Shown here one piece after another: positions 1 through 12,700 of a stretch of 64,000 nucleotides of DNA. Origin of the DNA: Syncephalastrum monosporum B8922 (taxonomy: Eukaryota; Mucoromycota; Mucoromycetes; Mucorales; Syncephalastraceae); assembly GCA_000697355.1 (NCBI GenBank), contig JNEN01001200.1, positions 248,001 to 312,000 of the forward strand, given 5' to 3'. Each line of letters starts with the position of its first letter. Positions within the stretch are counted from its first letter, which is position 1. Below the pieces are notes generated by a model. That model did not search any database and was not told the DNA's origin. It saw only the letters and a program-made list of their open reading frames with translations. The translations under genes were made by a program, and so were the position numbers.

Positions 1-2271
1 CCCGTCGTTATGGCTGGGAGTATCATTCAGCTCAGAAGGTAAGAACTCCCACTGATTGTACTAACACACGATCAATACGCCGATCTTGAGGAATACAAGA
101 AAAGTATTACCTGTAAAGCTGGCATTGTGAAGGACAACGAAGTGCTTGCCAAAGTTTCAACAAGAGTGGGGTTAGCGAGGCGTGCACGCACACTGAACAA
201 CACATTGCCATGGCGTGCAAGTCACCGCGTCTCTTTCAAACCCCGACACGTCCCATTGGCTCGCCCTGTCTGTGCATCCACCCAGCCATTGTAGCCACCC
301 TTTATGCCCGGACTTCAGGGTCCATTCGAGAACGCCTAAGTCTATATCATTGTGTAAGAAAACAGAGGTTAGACTCTAAGATTTAGCAGTGGAATATGCG
401 GTGATAAATGTACAGTCTTTCGAAGCAAAAGACCTTGGACAATCAAAGGGATTGCCCGTGCCGTCCAATCTCGTGGATAATACCATGTTCACACCTATAT
501 TAGGTGATTTTATAAAGTTATGTGGCCGTTAAGCAGCCCAATGTGAATGGTCCTAAAAGGTTTGAGCGTGATGTGTTTTATTCATTGGAGACGCACTCAT
601 TTGCTTACCAACCGTCATGTACACCACACCATTATCTTGTTAAGGACTGTCTTCTCTCCCTGTATATATATAATTTTTGTGAGGCGTGTGTGAGTGTGAA
701 CGAGCATATAATCTTTCAAGACATATCAACAAAAAATTGGCAGATCTTCCTCTGACCGTGTAGACCCGCCAGTACGTAGTTGCTGTGGTTGAGTTCTGCA
801 TTTATCTTCTGCTAAAGGTTACGCTTTCATGCTGAGGACGAGTAGTCTACATTTTCTTTTTTAAGAGCATCACATATCGTACAGTTCAAATATCTTAAGC
901 ATACGCTCGCTAAACAAAATATAAAACGCAGGTGATGCCCTTTAAACATTCTGGTTGGCTCAATGACATTTCATTTAAATCACTAAATAATGCTTGCGTG
1001 TAGTAGAGCCCATATCGTGAGACTAAGTAATTCCGTTTCTGTAGCGCATTGTTACTTCCTTATAATATTTCAAGGTAATGCAGCTTTTTGAGAGCTTGTC
1101 AGAGTCACGACCCCTCGGGGACTACAGATATGACAAGTTCTGCTACAAGACTATCAAATTCACTGTGTATATGTGCCTCTAGATTCAAGCCATCACACGT
1201 GGACAATGATATAGGGTCACATTATGTTTACCGACTAGCAACAAACACCAACGTGGAAAGCCAAAATCGATACACAGTGACCGGTCTGACCGCCAAGAAA
1301 AATGCCAAAAAAGAAGATAAATTTCTGACCAATGAAAGCCATCCTTGCTTTTTTGGACGATGCTCCAGCACCACCATCGAACGGCGCTGTCCAGGATATA
1401 TAGATATTGCCAAAGCGCACCTCGATATGCATTGTTGTAACACATGCATGAGTACATGATACATGAAAACCTGCATCTCGCACAAAAAGGCTTCATAGGA
1501 AAAGATGGGACAAAATCAAAAAGAATCTCAGTGACTGTGCTCGTCAACGCGTGATGGGCGGCTAGTCAAGATCAGAATTGTGAGTGCATCTGCATAGGCA
1601 GATATTGACACAACATACGAAGAACGGATAAATAGTAAAAGATTAAAGGGATGTATGCAATCTTCACGGCAAAGAAGGACATTCATTACCTTGAAATACC
1701 GACACTGAAACGAAAAAAAAAAAAATTTGACGATAAGGGATATTCTTGACTTACGCGAGCTCGCTCCCTATTCAATTTATTTCCTGAATATGCCATGAGA
1801 TAAAAGCTCAAGATCGCCAGAGGGATAAATGACGCAATTATCGTAGAAAACAAGACAAAATCAATATGAACAAAAAAGAAAAAAATAAATGGGAAGGCGC
1901 AAATAAAGTGACAACCAGTTACGAGTGGACGGGTGTTTGATCCATCATTACCCCGCCGTTGGTTGGATACCAAATGGGGTTAGCGTTTGTCCGTAGAGAA
2001 ATAAAATGCGGCTGGGTGCTCGAGTGCCTTGTTCCTTTTACAACTTTCTTTTTTTTCGCACACCACCACTTTTCTTTTATTTTTTTTCGACTTTTTGCCT
2101 TGGGTCTGTGCGTCTGGCTCTTCTTGCTCGCTCCCCTTTGTATATTCTTTTCACATATCTCTTTCTATCTCTTTTTGTATATACTATATATATAGCCTCT
2201 TTCTTTTCTTCTTCTTGTTCTCCTGTTTCTACTCGTTCATCCCTTTTCTCCCGCTTCTTGTTTGTCTTAAA
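1..2271. other. Intergenic / window edge, no confident gene
   Basis: AT-rich DNA with only short open frames on both strands and no recognisable protein family. The last 250 bases before the gene at 2272 are a T/C-rich tract with TATA-like stretches around 2185, as expected of a fungal promoter and 5' leader. I see no tRNA and no transposon protein here. Confidence 0.5.
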
Positions 2272-2718
2272 ATGGTCACCATCGTTGCTCCATGCCCGAA
2301 GCGCCCATCCTCGCCTCGTTTCGTCTTGACCGACGCCGCACCCCTCGTCGATGACGAAGACGCTTGCCGTGAATTGCGCCAGATCCTTTCGTCTCCCAAG
2401 TGGCGCTCGCTCGTCACGACCGGAGTTGCTGAGCAGCATCTCCAACACCATTACCAACAGGCGCCGCAGCACCAGCAGCACCAGCAGCACCATCACCACC
2501 ACCTCCACTTCCACCAGCAGCAGCAGCTGCAACTGCAACAGCAAGAGAAGGAGGAGCTTGAGATTGTCCGTACGCGTAACCCACTCCCGTATGATTCGAG
2601 CTTTGTGCCCAACTACGCCAACAACACTCTGTCAGTTGCCACCACCCGCCCTCGCTCTTTTAGCGTCGGCGACACGCCCAACAGACACCATTCCAGACTC
2701 TTGAACACTGCCTACTGA
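2272..2718 (+). CDS. Small Gln/His-rich protein of unknown function
   Basis: Single-exon frame of 148 residues. The ATG at 2272 follows a long pyrimidine-rich leader and is the first ATG of the coding-like part of the frame. The N-terminal 60 residues look globular: a Pro/Arg segment, then an acidic stretch, then a helical segment ending in SSPKWRSL. Residues from about 65 to 100 are Gln and His tracts (HHHHHLHFHQQQQLQLQQQ). The C-terminus carries RPRSFSVGDTPNR, in which RPRSFS fits the RxRSxS pattern favoured by basophilic kinases and, when phosphorylated, by 14-3-3 proteins. I do not recognise the family. The frame, base composition and promoter-like leader support a real gene; the regulatory reading of the C-terminus is inference. 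Confidence 0.6.
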   Translation: MVTIVAPCPKRPSSPRFVLTDAAPLVDDEDACRELRQILSSPKWRSLVTTGVAEQHLQHHYQQAPQHQQHQQHHHHHLHFHQQQQLQLQQQEKEELEIVRTRNPLPYDSSFVPNYANNTLSVATTRPRSFSVGDTPNRHHSRLLNTAY

Positions 2719-4632
2719 TTGGAAACCTGAAAAGGATGGGAAGTCCTTATCTTTCTTTTTGTCTCTTTTTCGCCTCTTCCCTCCTTTTGTAGATACATTT
2801 ATAAATATTATATATAGTCTGATGTGATGTATATTTTCGAAGCAAACATGTAAACAATTTCCTGAACATTTCACCTTAACGATGTATTCTAGTTTATGTG
2901 TGTGTGCGTTGTGCTTTGGGCTTTGAAGTGTGGGAAGGGCTCATTTCGTTACTCCCGGCACTTCCGCCGATAGGAAAAGGCGCAGGTGAACACGGAAAAG
3001 TATAAAAAAAAAAGAAAAGAAAAGGTCGTGTGCGCCCCACTGGGACACTTTTACCGCGTGATGACGAATCACATGGCTGTCACCGGTCTAAATTTATCTC
3101 ACCTACTTCTATGTACATGCAGTAAAATACTCTTAGCATTCATGACATGCCCTTCCGGCTCATTTGCACGACGGATGTGGTATTTCAAAGGACAGCGCGG
3201 CAAGACAGGAAAAGGGGCAAAAGATGTATGTGAAACAAGGGAAAGAGCGATGTTTCAATATCAGCCACTCCTTTACCCGCATGACGTACTGTATAATACT
3301 GTGCACTGTACATACAAGCAGCCTAAAGCCGGACCTGTGGTCTCTTTTGTCCGTGACCCCGATTAAGCCTACTACTCTTCCGTACAAAACAAAGCAAAGC
3401 TCTCCGGCCAGTTTTATAGGATCTCTTGATGAGGTCAATGTGAGTGATAATATACTTTGTACTTTAGCAGCCCGCACGTATAAAATTCGACTCACGCCAC
3501 ATTATTTCTAATGTCACTACACCATCGTCTTATCGATGCCATAGTGGGCTTGCCAGCCATTAAGTCAATTCTCGTCATCCAAATGTAGTCTAAGCGCGTG
3601 TCCGTAGCATATACCGAGTTGGAAAAAAATTCCGATTAATCGAGATGTTACGGAGTGGGCCCTGGAGAAGAGATGACAATGACACTGACACAGGCCGGTC
3701 TGCCTGTCTGTCAATTTTTAAACCACTGCTTTGTGTCACCTTGTTCGAGATCTCTTGTGATATATCCATACCAGTACAGGTGTGTCTGCCAAGCCGCGGG
3801 ATAAATACTCGTTGCCGGACCATCCCGCCGACGTGATCCCTTCTTGATCGCCTAACCATACGAGGACACATGCGCTATGCACCCACTTGCTGAAAATGGT
3901 ACTGCTGGTATCTACACCTCGTTGATGTTTCTCATGTATCGTGTTCATAACTCGACCTGATCTGGCAGGTTCCTGTTCTGCGGTAACATGTAGCATACGC
4001 GGAAATAAGCTTTTATCTAGCACATATGTTTTATTTTATAGCTCAAGTTGAACTTGCCTTGATGCATGCGCCGTTTTGCTATCGACCGGCGTCACCATCT
4101 ATCCATTTTTACAAGTAGCTGGCCATGCGCGTATAGTGGGACACAGACAGGAATCATAGGTAGAAATCATAGGCAACAAGAGCATAACATCGCTGTCCTT
4201 GCCTGCTATGTATGTATCGACCTTATGCACAGGGGTGCGAAGCTTAGGAATGACTTCGTCTCTAACTCTGGAAAGGGTGCTTGTCTATTCTTTCGACAGC
4301 TTTCCTGAGTGTCATTAAAGATACAGCACACACAAGAATGTTCCTATGGAGACTCAAAGCGACTTGTGCCGCTCGCAGTGTTGTAGAAATCGGACCATTG
4401 ATGTCGAGTCTCCCGGGACGGATTTGTGGCAGCTGTATTTACATAATCACCTTCGCTACAACCCAATCCCACGGATAGACACCGCTACCAAAAGAGCAGC
4501 GGCATGCATCACACACAGGGGACAAGAGAGAATTTGGACAGAGTGCTAGTAAAATGGTTCAAGAGTGTGCAGCAATTGGCCGTCAGAAAAGCCAATGCGG
4601 TTAAATATATACAGTAGGCATGGCCCATTTAT
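2719..4632. other. Intergenic region between convergent genes
   Basis: About 1.9 kb between the 3' end of the Gln/His-rich gene and the 3' end of the minus-strand F-box gene. Only short overlapping frames on both strands are present, with no family resemblance. A TATA-like run near 2800-2815 probably belongs to the 3' region of the upstream gene. Confidence 0.5.
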
Positions 4633-6376
4633 TTACAGTTTATAATGCACGCAGCGACGTCCCAGTTTGGCACGAGCATATTCCACCAAATCCACACCCA
4701 GTTTTGGGCAGCCAGAGACATACAGGACTTTCAGAGAGCCCTTGTCAATGATCCTCCTGAGCTCAACGCCTCCTACGTTTTGACATCCAGACAGGTCCAG
4801 CACCTGCAGACGCTCTAATTCGCCCAGAGCATCCAGGACGCTGGCGTCAACGTTGGGCATGCGTTTCAGTGATACAGTAAGGAGAGCCGGGGCGGCGCGC
4901 AAGAGGTTCGTGATCTCGGCCGCGCTCACGTGAGCTGTGTCACCCATGAAGACTTGTTCCAGTCGAGGCGCGCCTATGCGAGCGAGTGTGGTCCACGACC
5001 CATCGCGGACAGCGCTCTCATTGCCATACAAATCCAGGACTTCGAGGGTGTTGTGACCGCGCTCGATCCACTTCCGGTAAATGCCATGATAGCGCGAGCC
5101 GAAAGCTGCAGACGGTACCACCAGCTTGCGTAGGCCGGGTGTGCCTTTCACTGGACAGCAGTCGACCTTATCGGTCGGGTTCCGGACGATATGGATATTT
5201 TCGAGGTGAGGGCAGACGTCGTAGAGCTTTTCGAGATGCGTGTGTAAGTGGTAGTGAGAATGAGGATCGCTGGACGCCGTCTGGAAGCAGAGAGAGCGTA
5301 GTGAGGGCGAAAGGAAATAGTGTAAGGCTTTGGAAGCTTCGGCGCCATCTTCTAGGCTCAGGTACAGAGTCTGTAGCTGGACAGGACATGGCGCGCTGAT
5401 AGTGTCAAGACCATCGTATGAGGCAGCACGCTCTCTGTCCACAAGGACGAGGTGCTTGATATTGGGGCACACAGCTAGTACACGGCACAACACGCTGAAG
5501 CTGACCTTGGTGTGAACCAGCGACAAGCTCGTGAGCTTATGCCGCGAGAGATGGCAGACTCTGACGAAGAGCCTCGTTTCTGGCTCATAGTTTCCCGAGT
5601 TGAGCTCTAAAGAAAAAGCAAGGGAGGGGCCAGCCCCGTTAGAGGTCAGGAATCCAAAATAACAAGACAAATGAGAGGGTCACCGCACCGAAATGCTGGA
5701 TATTCTGGCAAGCAGCATCATAGATCCACTTGAGCGTTCGTTGCTGCGCACGTGCTTCTGCAAGCTTGATCACGATGCGCCGTACGTGGCTCGCCACAAT
5801 CAAGGGCAGTATGCGCGTCTGCTTCTCGCCTCGGTCGAGAAGCACCTCGCGCCAGGACCCGGGCCAGCCCAAGAGGAACGCGCGCCACGAGCGACAGACG
5901 CCGAGGCATACGAGCCGACGTTCAAAGGAGAGGTGTTCAAAGATGCAGGCGAGCACGTCGTAAGGCAGGGCTTGGCAAAAGTCACGGTTGTGGGCGTGTT
6001 CGGTCGCCTTGGCACGCGTCTTTTTCGACATGGCTTGTAATTCGCCGTAGCGTTTTTGAGTACGCGACGCGCGCTTGAGACCGCCGTCATAGACCTTTTT
6101 GGCACGGGCGTAATCGAGTTGAAGGAGGTAGATCTTGCCTGCGCGCAGATAGCCGCGTGCATCCTCAGGTACCTCGCGCATCAACCGGAAGGCATCCTCC
6201 AGCGCACGATCCAGCTGTCCAAGTTTCTCATGCGTCGCTGCTCGTGCATCGAGCGCAGTCGCCTCCTTTGGTTTTGACTTGAGCACTTGATCGAACGAAT
6301 CCAGTGCAAGCCGATAGCGCCCATCTCGAAATTGCTTAACGCCCATCTGGAGCCGCTCCTTCCAGGCTTCCGCCAT
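4633..6376 (-). CDS. TPR / F-box / leucine-rich-repeat protein, Dia2/Pof3-like
   Basis: Two exons, 6376-5689 and 5606-4633, joined across an 82-nt intron (GT at 5688, AG at 5607) give 553 residues in phase. Residues about 5-105 form TPR-like repeats (GRYRLALDSFDQVLKSKP, GQLDRALEDAFRLM, LDYARAKKVYDGGL). An F-box follows near 133-175 (ALPYDVLACIFEHLSFERR, CRSWRAFL). The remainder is a leucine-rich-repeat array (LEVLDLYGN, LQVLDLSGCQNVGG, LKVLYVSGCPKLG). TPR + F-box + LRR in this order is the architecture of yeast Dia2 and fission yeast Pof3, SCF ubiquitin-ligase receptors that act at replication forks. The F-box should bind Skp1 and the LRRs substrate. Start chosen at the first true ATG (MAEAW); upstream in-frame codons are TTG only. 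The STE20 kinase gene ends 199 bp upstream on the same strand. Orthology to Dia2/Pof3 rests on domain order. Confidence 0.8.
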
Positions 6377-6575
6377 GCTCAAATAGAATGGTGGACGAAG
6401 AAACAAGAAAAGTATTTCTGTTCCTTAAGAAACCCGCTGGCGGCAATTGATAGCACGGTCGGGTTCCAATTAGATGTCACGCATGAACCAAACACTGCAA
6501 CAGATCACTCTCGGCTTTTGTTTTGTTGTGTGTGTGTTCTATCAAATTCTGTTTTTGCGTCCTGGTGTTCTGCTT

Positions 6576-9534
6576 TTATTTCAAGTCGGATTGGACGTGC
6601 GTCAACGCATCCTGCACTTTATCCAGCCAGCCCGTAAGGTTCGCCAAGGAATGCATCAGTGCATCTTGCAGGTCTTGCCGTGACCCGAGGGTGTCCAAAG
6701 CCAGTGGTGCGATTGCTTCCTGGGATGTATGGGGCGGCGTCGTGCGTACTTCAAGGCCAGGTGAGCTGCCCGCCGAGGAATCATCGCGCTGCAGTGATAC
6801 AGTTTCGTCGGCTGTGCTGGACGTGCCTTGTCTCTCAAGCACATCCGGCCGCCGCAGTAAAGGGCTGGCTTCGCCACTCGGTCGCCGATGCTCTTGTTGC
6901 TGCCGTACCAGATCTTCTTTCAGCTATTCTTCTACATGAGTCATGGCTATCTCACAGAATGAGGAAACTCTTCGCCCCCCCCCCCTTCCTCTTCGGGCTT
7001 CCGTACCTTGCGCGAATTATCGGCACTGATACTCCGTCGATGAGGTGAGCTCTCGTGTGGCTGCTGCTTGACCGCACTGTCTGCGCTCCCCTTGCGCTCG
7101 GTCGAAATCTTCTTGTACATCTGCTGCTGCTTGTTTACGATCATTGCCTTGAGCGGTGGCTCCGCAGGTTGCGGCTGGCGCAGCGTCGTGGCAGACCGCA
7201 CGCGTCGTGCCAAGGGCGGTGTGGGGTCCGGGACAAGGCTCGACGGGTTGAGCTGGTGGCGAGGTCGGTTTTGTTGGAGCTGCTGTGGCTGCTGCAGGCC
7301 GTGTTGCCTTTGTACTGCGCGCTGGTCTGAGTGGGACCTTGCGCGTGACATGGGCCTGCTCTCCAGATGGCTGGGTGACAGTTTGGCCGTCGATGCGACG
7401 TTGGGCATCGAGATCTGATGCGTCACCTGAGGTGGCGGTGCAAGCGAACGGCCAGGTACAAGGCGGCTGCCACTGGCAAGTGATTCGGTGACGTTTGGCT
7501 TGAGACGCGGTACATCGTGTTCGTCCTTGCTCGGAGGAGAAAAAGGCGAAGGCGGCGTGCGACCGAGAGGCGGTGGTGGCGTTTCCATTTGGGTGGGACG
7601 GATCTGGAGCACATCGGCTGGGCTCATGGCATTCAAGGAAGGAGAGACGGGTCGAAGAAGCTTTGTCGTTGTGCCCGAGTCCAGGTCGATGACGGGAGAC
7701 GGGGTGATGTTGTTGGTATCATTCGCGGTCGCTTGAACGGGAAGGAGAGTTGGCGAGAGCGTCACGCTTGAGGAAGGATGAACGTGCGGCGAGCTCGCGA
7801 GAGGGGTGGTTGCCCCTGGCGCAAGCAGACCATCGGAGGGGGACGGTAAGTTCTCAAACATGCGGACAAGAGGATGTGTCTCGGGGGTATGGAAGCGTCG
7901 GTTAGCAAACATCTCGGGTGCAGATTCGGAAAGGTGCTGAGGTGATGGGCGTTGGGTTGCCTTCACTGTATTGGCATCTGCGCTTTGTTGTCGAATATGA
8001 TAGGCATTGGCATCTTGTCGGATAGTCTGTGATAGAACCTGTCAGCAGCCTCACTCTTTCATTCCAGAGTCGAGCTTACATCAAATTCCCAGCCATTATC
8101 TCCTGCATCTTCGAAGGCGTCCAATTCGTTATCATCGTCGTCATTGTCACTATCCATTTGAACTGTCATAAGGTGCGCTGCAATAAGGGTACCATTGAAA
8201 AAGACGTACCTGCAACTCACATCATCCGATAGGATACTGGCACGTTTTTTGGCATCGTTCGACTTCTTCCAGACTTCGTAGCGGGTGATGAGTTCCCTCA
8301 AGATGGACTTTGGAGTCTTGCTAGATGACTTGATGAACTTTGTACGAAGCATCTTCTCTGCGTTGGGCCGCTAGACAAGTGTACATGAATAAGCATGGTA
8401 AGCAGATAATGGACCACACCTTTTTACCTCGCTCGGCTCTTCGCAAAGACATAGATCAACAAACTCACGCACGGCAGGCGAGGTGGTGTCAGGTAATCGT
8501 GGCGGCTTGGATCGGGGTATCATGATGATAGCTCGCATCGGGTCAATGTTCGCTAAGGGCGGATTACCGGTCAGCATCTCAAAGACAGTGATGCCCAAGG
8601 ACCACATGTCTGCCTATCGATATACGTATGAGCTATCTTCGACTCCAATATGTGGGCGTCTCCATCAGAGCGCCCCTTACCTAGCTCTGTCTCGTTCTAG
8701 TTTACCTTGTGATCATAAGATGCACCTTCGCGGATCACCTCTGGCGCCATCCAATACCTGTCTCGCCATGAATACCTTTGTGCTTGCTATGTTTTCTGTA
8801 TTGTACTAGTTGCTTACGGTGTACCGACGAAGGTGTTGCGCTTGAGCGAATTGACGCTCGCGACACCGAAATCGCACAATTGCACGTTTCCCTCGGCGGT
8901 AAGCAGGACGTTGGCCGCTAATGGTCTAGCAGAGTCAGAAAAGAAGAGTAACTGCTATTCCGGGGGTAAGGAATACCTTTGATATCGCGGTGGATGATGT
9001 GATTGTTGTGTAAATAGGCGAGCGCTAGGAGTACCTCCCGGGTGATGATGGCGATATATCTTTCCTCGATATTACCCGCTTTCATCTGTATCCTGTCAGT
9101 TCACATCATGAAACAGTCCATAGGAGATATGAGCCTACAATTGTCCTGACGCTGCCGCCTGCAGCAAAGTCCATGATGATCCACAGCTTGGTGTCGTTTA
9201 AAATGCTTCCATGATACGGAGTAATGTTTTGCGACTTTGCGTGAGTGAGTTGGGATAAGAGGGCGATCTCTCGCTGAATGTCGTCGACATCGTCTTCTTC
9301 TGTATCCAAATTGAGCACTTTGATCGCCACGATTTTGTTTGTCTTGTTGTTGAGGCTGTTTAAAGAGACGAAGTTAGAACTATACTCGGCCTTCTTTTCG
9401 TATATACAATAATATATGTATATTAATAAATGTAAGTACCCTTTGTAGACAGAGCCATAAGCGCCCTTGCCCACTCGCTTGAGTTTAGTGTACTGCTGTG
9501 ATGCGGGTGTGGCGAGCGTGTGTCGCGAGGCCAT
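6576..9534 (-). CDS. STE20-family protein kinase, Nak1/Kic1-like
   Basis: Ten exons, all in phase: 9534-9440, 9355-9139, 9085-8977, 8917-8818, 8757-8706, 8613-8428, 8370-8210, 8149-8080, 8026-7007, 6923-6576; about 785 residues. The kinase domain is N-terminal: glycine loop [11 protein letters not shown], lysine in VAIKVL, catalytic loop HRDIKAANVLL, CDFG, and the STE20 signature GTPYWMAPEV. An acidic segment ([10 protein letters not shown]) and a long Pro/Ser/Gln-rich low-complexity tail follow, ending in a helical segment ([17 protein letters not shown] region). Germinal-centre kinases of this shape in yeasts (Kic1, Nak1) work upstream of the NDR kinase in the morphogenesis (RAM/MOR) network controlling polarity and cell separation. 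The 60-nt intron between exons 7 and 8 (8209-8150) is inferred; the frame also stays open across it. The intron at 7006-6924 contains a homopolymeric C tract and removes an apparent early stop. Confidence 0.85.
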
Positions 9535-9752
9535 TAAATGAAGAAGGGAGGGAAGGAGAGCAGTTCAAGCGGCAAACACTTCTCAGTTCAATTCAATTCC
9601 ATAAGGGGAAAGACCCGCTTCCCGCCTTCTTTTTTTCCCTGGTGTCTCCAGCTCAATCAATGCCACTGCCTACAGATCTTACTACTCTTTTCGCTTTATT
9701 CACACATGATTCTTGTTGAATAATTTAGCTTTATTTTTTTCACTCTTGCTAA

Positions 9753-12700
9753 TTACATGACAAGGCGCAATAGCCGTTGCGAAATGGGCGGATTCATCGA
9801 CTTGATAATGTCTCGGAGTTGGGAAGCAAGCTCGCTCGATTTGATAAAGCCTGACCGTATGTGGTGCCTGTTTCATATTACTCGGTTGGTTAATAATTAT
9901 CAATGCCCGTCGTGCTTCTTGCATAAAATTCGCCCACTCACAAAAAGTCAAAGACTTGCTCAAGCGCCTGCGTCGACCATCCGTCCTTCATGTCCATCAA
10001 CGTCGTCACCTGCTTCACCATATGCATCAACTCGACAAAGAACTAAAAGCGGGCGTTTGAGTGTGCTTCTCCTATGCGATCCATGCTTGTCTTTACCTCG
10101 GCATCCGTCGTGTTGTTATCCAGTTTCTCAATGCGATGAAGGGCCGGGCCAAGCAAAAAGCAGACATAGAGTAGCTGGACATCCGTTTTGAGCTTCTCCT
10201 GCCTGAGCTTCCGCAAATATTTCAGAAAGACGCTGAACGCATCCAAGCTTGAGTAATGCAGAAGGCTATGGAACAGTGTCAAGAAGCAATTGGGTGCGTT
10301 GGTGCTGTAGTTGTGTAGGTTGAATGTGTAGTCGTTGAAGATGTACGGATAGACCATCGCCTTGCGTAGCCGGGAGCTCATGGAGTCTTTGAGTACTGCT
10401 GTCGTGGTCAGATCCGGCAAGGACTGCGACATAACGTACTGGCCGTGGCTGCGCTTTGGCATACCACATCGGATCTAACACCATGTGAATACATTATACG
10501 TATATGCTTATCTCACCCTCGCTTACCAGTCGACAGGGTTCTGATACTTCGAGCAGATAGGGGTTGGCCAGTATCATTGTGTTGAGTTCGTCCAAGATGG
10601 GTTTGACAAACGCATCAGACGGCAGCGAAGAAAACAAAAGACCAATGGCATGCATAGTCAGTGCGGGTACACCCACGTGCTGTGAGCCACGCTGCAACGC
10701 CAAGTCAAGGATGTGCTGCGTTATCTTGCTAGGAGGTACTGGGGCCATCATGATCTCCAAGGTGGCAATCGTAATACCTTCCACGGCAGGGCTGCCAATC
10801 TCTCTAAACTGGCGTTCTGGGAACTTACTATCCGTTCGAGGGGCGCATTTCTGTGGGTTCAGGCTCGCGGCTAATTTGTGCACTACGCGCTCAAAGTAAC
10901 CGGCATCGAAGGCTTGCTCGTTGACCATCTCATCACGCGAATAAGCGATCGCCTCGGGCGCTAGGTTGTATTGATCAAAGTCTACAGTATACTTTATGAA
11001 TCGCGGTCCACTGTGCAGGAAACGGATGACTTACCGAGGAGTCGCAGTATCCGGCGGCAAATACGGGGGTCGCTGAGAGTTTCGTTCGGATAGTAGTAGA
11101 GGAAGAGGTTGGAAACATAGGATAATGGGCAGTTGTGGTAAAAGAAAAGGTGGCCGTAACGGTCCAAAATCTCCTGCAACAGATCAACCTGGGCATATTC
11201 GATCAAGCGCGAAATGAGGACTTCAAGGAAGGGCACGAAATCGCTAATCACGTTGCTATAGTAGACCGGCATTTGGGGCTGCAAGGGCGGGTCCAACGAG
11301 GCTGTGTTGCCTCCCGCACAGGCCTCAAACTCGTTGTACTCGGGGTATTCGCGCAGGTATTCCATGAGTTTGTCATTGAAGTCTTCTTCCATCCAGTATC
11401 GTGAGCTGAACCCGAGGGACTCCCATTTGGAGACGCGCTGGATAAATTCGGGCGACTCAAGAAGGAGGTAACGTACATAAAGGAAGGCTTTGGAGGTGCG
11501 CTCCGGTGAACCGCTGCCCTTGGCTAATGCAGATATGACATGCGTAAAGTTGACCCACTGATGACGCCAAATCATAGTATCTAGCAGTTGGAAGGGCTAT
11601 CCAATCCATGTGTCAGAAAAATCAACTATTTTGAACTCATGCTTACCAAATTCGGGTTATTAGCAGGATAATCGACGTTGAGCACAAAGTCAACCAAGTC
11701 TACAGCATAGGTATCCATTCGCGCAGGGGGTATCAGAAGCAAAAGCTTTCGGATAGCTGTAAACCAAAAAAAGAAAAAACCATGAGTGTTTTGTAAGTGG
11801 GTCACACGCTGTCACTGACATGTCATGCTGAAACCATCCATAGAGCTGCGCATTACTGCGATAATCCAAATGATACAGAGCAGGCTGGACTGGTTATCCA
11901 CCACCCCAAAGTGCTGCAACATGGCGCGCTCATTTTCAGGTGATCCCTGTAGCAAATAAGACGAAAATGCCTTGTTGTTCATCACCAACTCCCGCATCTT
12001 GGCCGGACTAATGGTCGGTCGCGAAGGATTGCGCTGGTTGGGCGACTTGGGATCGGTGTAGAACGATCGAACCGCCTCTGGGAAGTACTGAAAAGACTCC
12101 GGGGACCAATCGAGCTTGTACTCAAACAAACTGCTCAGCACTCGATATATCTGCTCTGTTTTTATATCGGCTTGGCCACGAGTCTTGATCAGCCGGCTGA
12201 TGCTGGCGACCATGGCACGCGCAACAGTCTCGGATTCGCCAAACCAGATGGGTTTGTCGCGATGAGGGTCGTCGAGTGACCGAAGGAGTTTCACGTCCAT
12301 TTGCATGCGCTACCACACTGCTTTAGACCGTACCGTTGCAAACATAACGTTGGCTTACCGTGACATTAAAAACAAATGCTTCCAGAACCCGATAGACTTG
12401 GCGATGCTCGAGATAAGACACAGAATATCTAATGTAATGAAATAGACCTGAGGAGAGAGAAGAGAACGTAAGACGAGTTAAGGATGACGGCGAGGTCACT
12501 GGAGAGCATCTAGAATGAGTAGCCAAAAACAGTAAAAAGGATATTTTAAATAGCGGACAAAACGGTAATTGATCAGTTGAAGGACGGTGGAGAGCCATCG
12601 CATTGTCTGAACCGGGAGAGCCGCATCACCCGAAGCGTCACCGCCTGTGTACTTTTGCTTGATCTTTTTATCACACCTCCGGAGCTTGTCAAAAATCTCC

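Noticed and set aside
2029..2271. Upstream extension of the Gln/His-rich protein with a hydrophobic N-terminus
   Set aside because: The Phe/Ser-rich stretch is translation of the T/C-rich leader, and its start is an in-frame non-ATG or poor-context codon; the ATG at 2272 is better.
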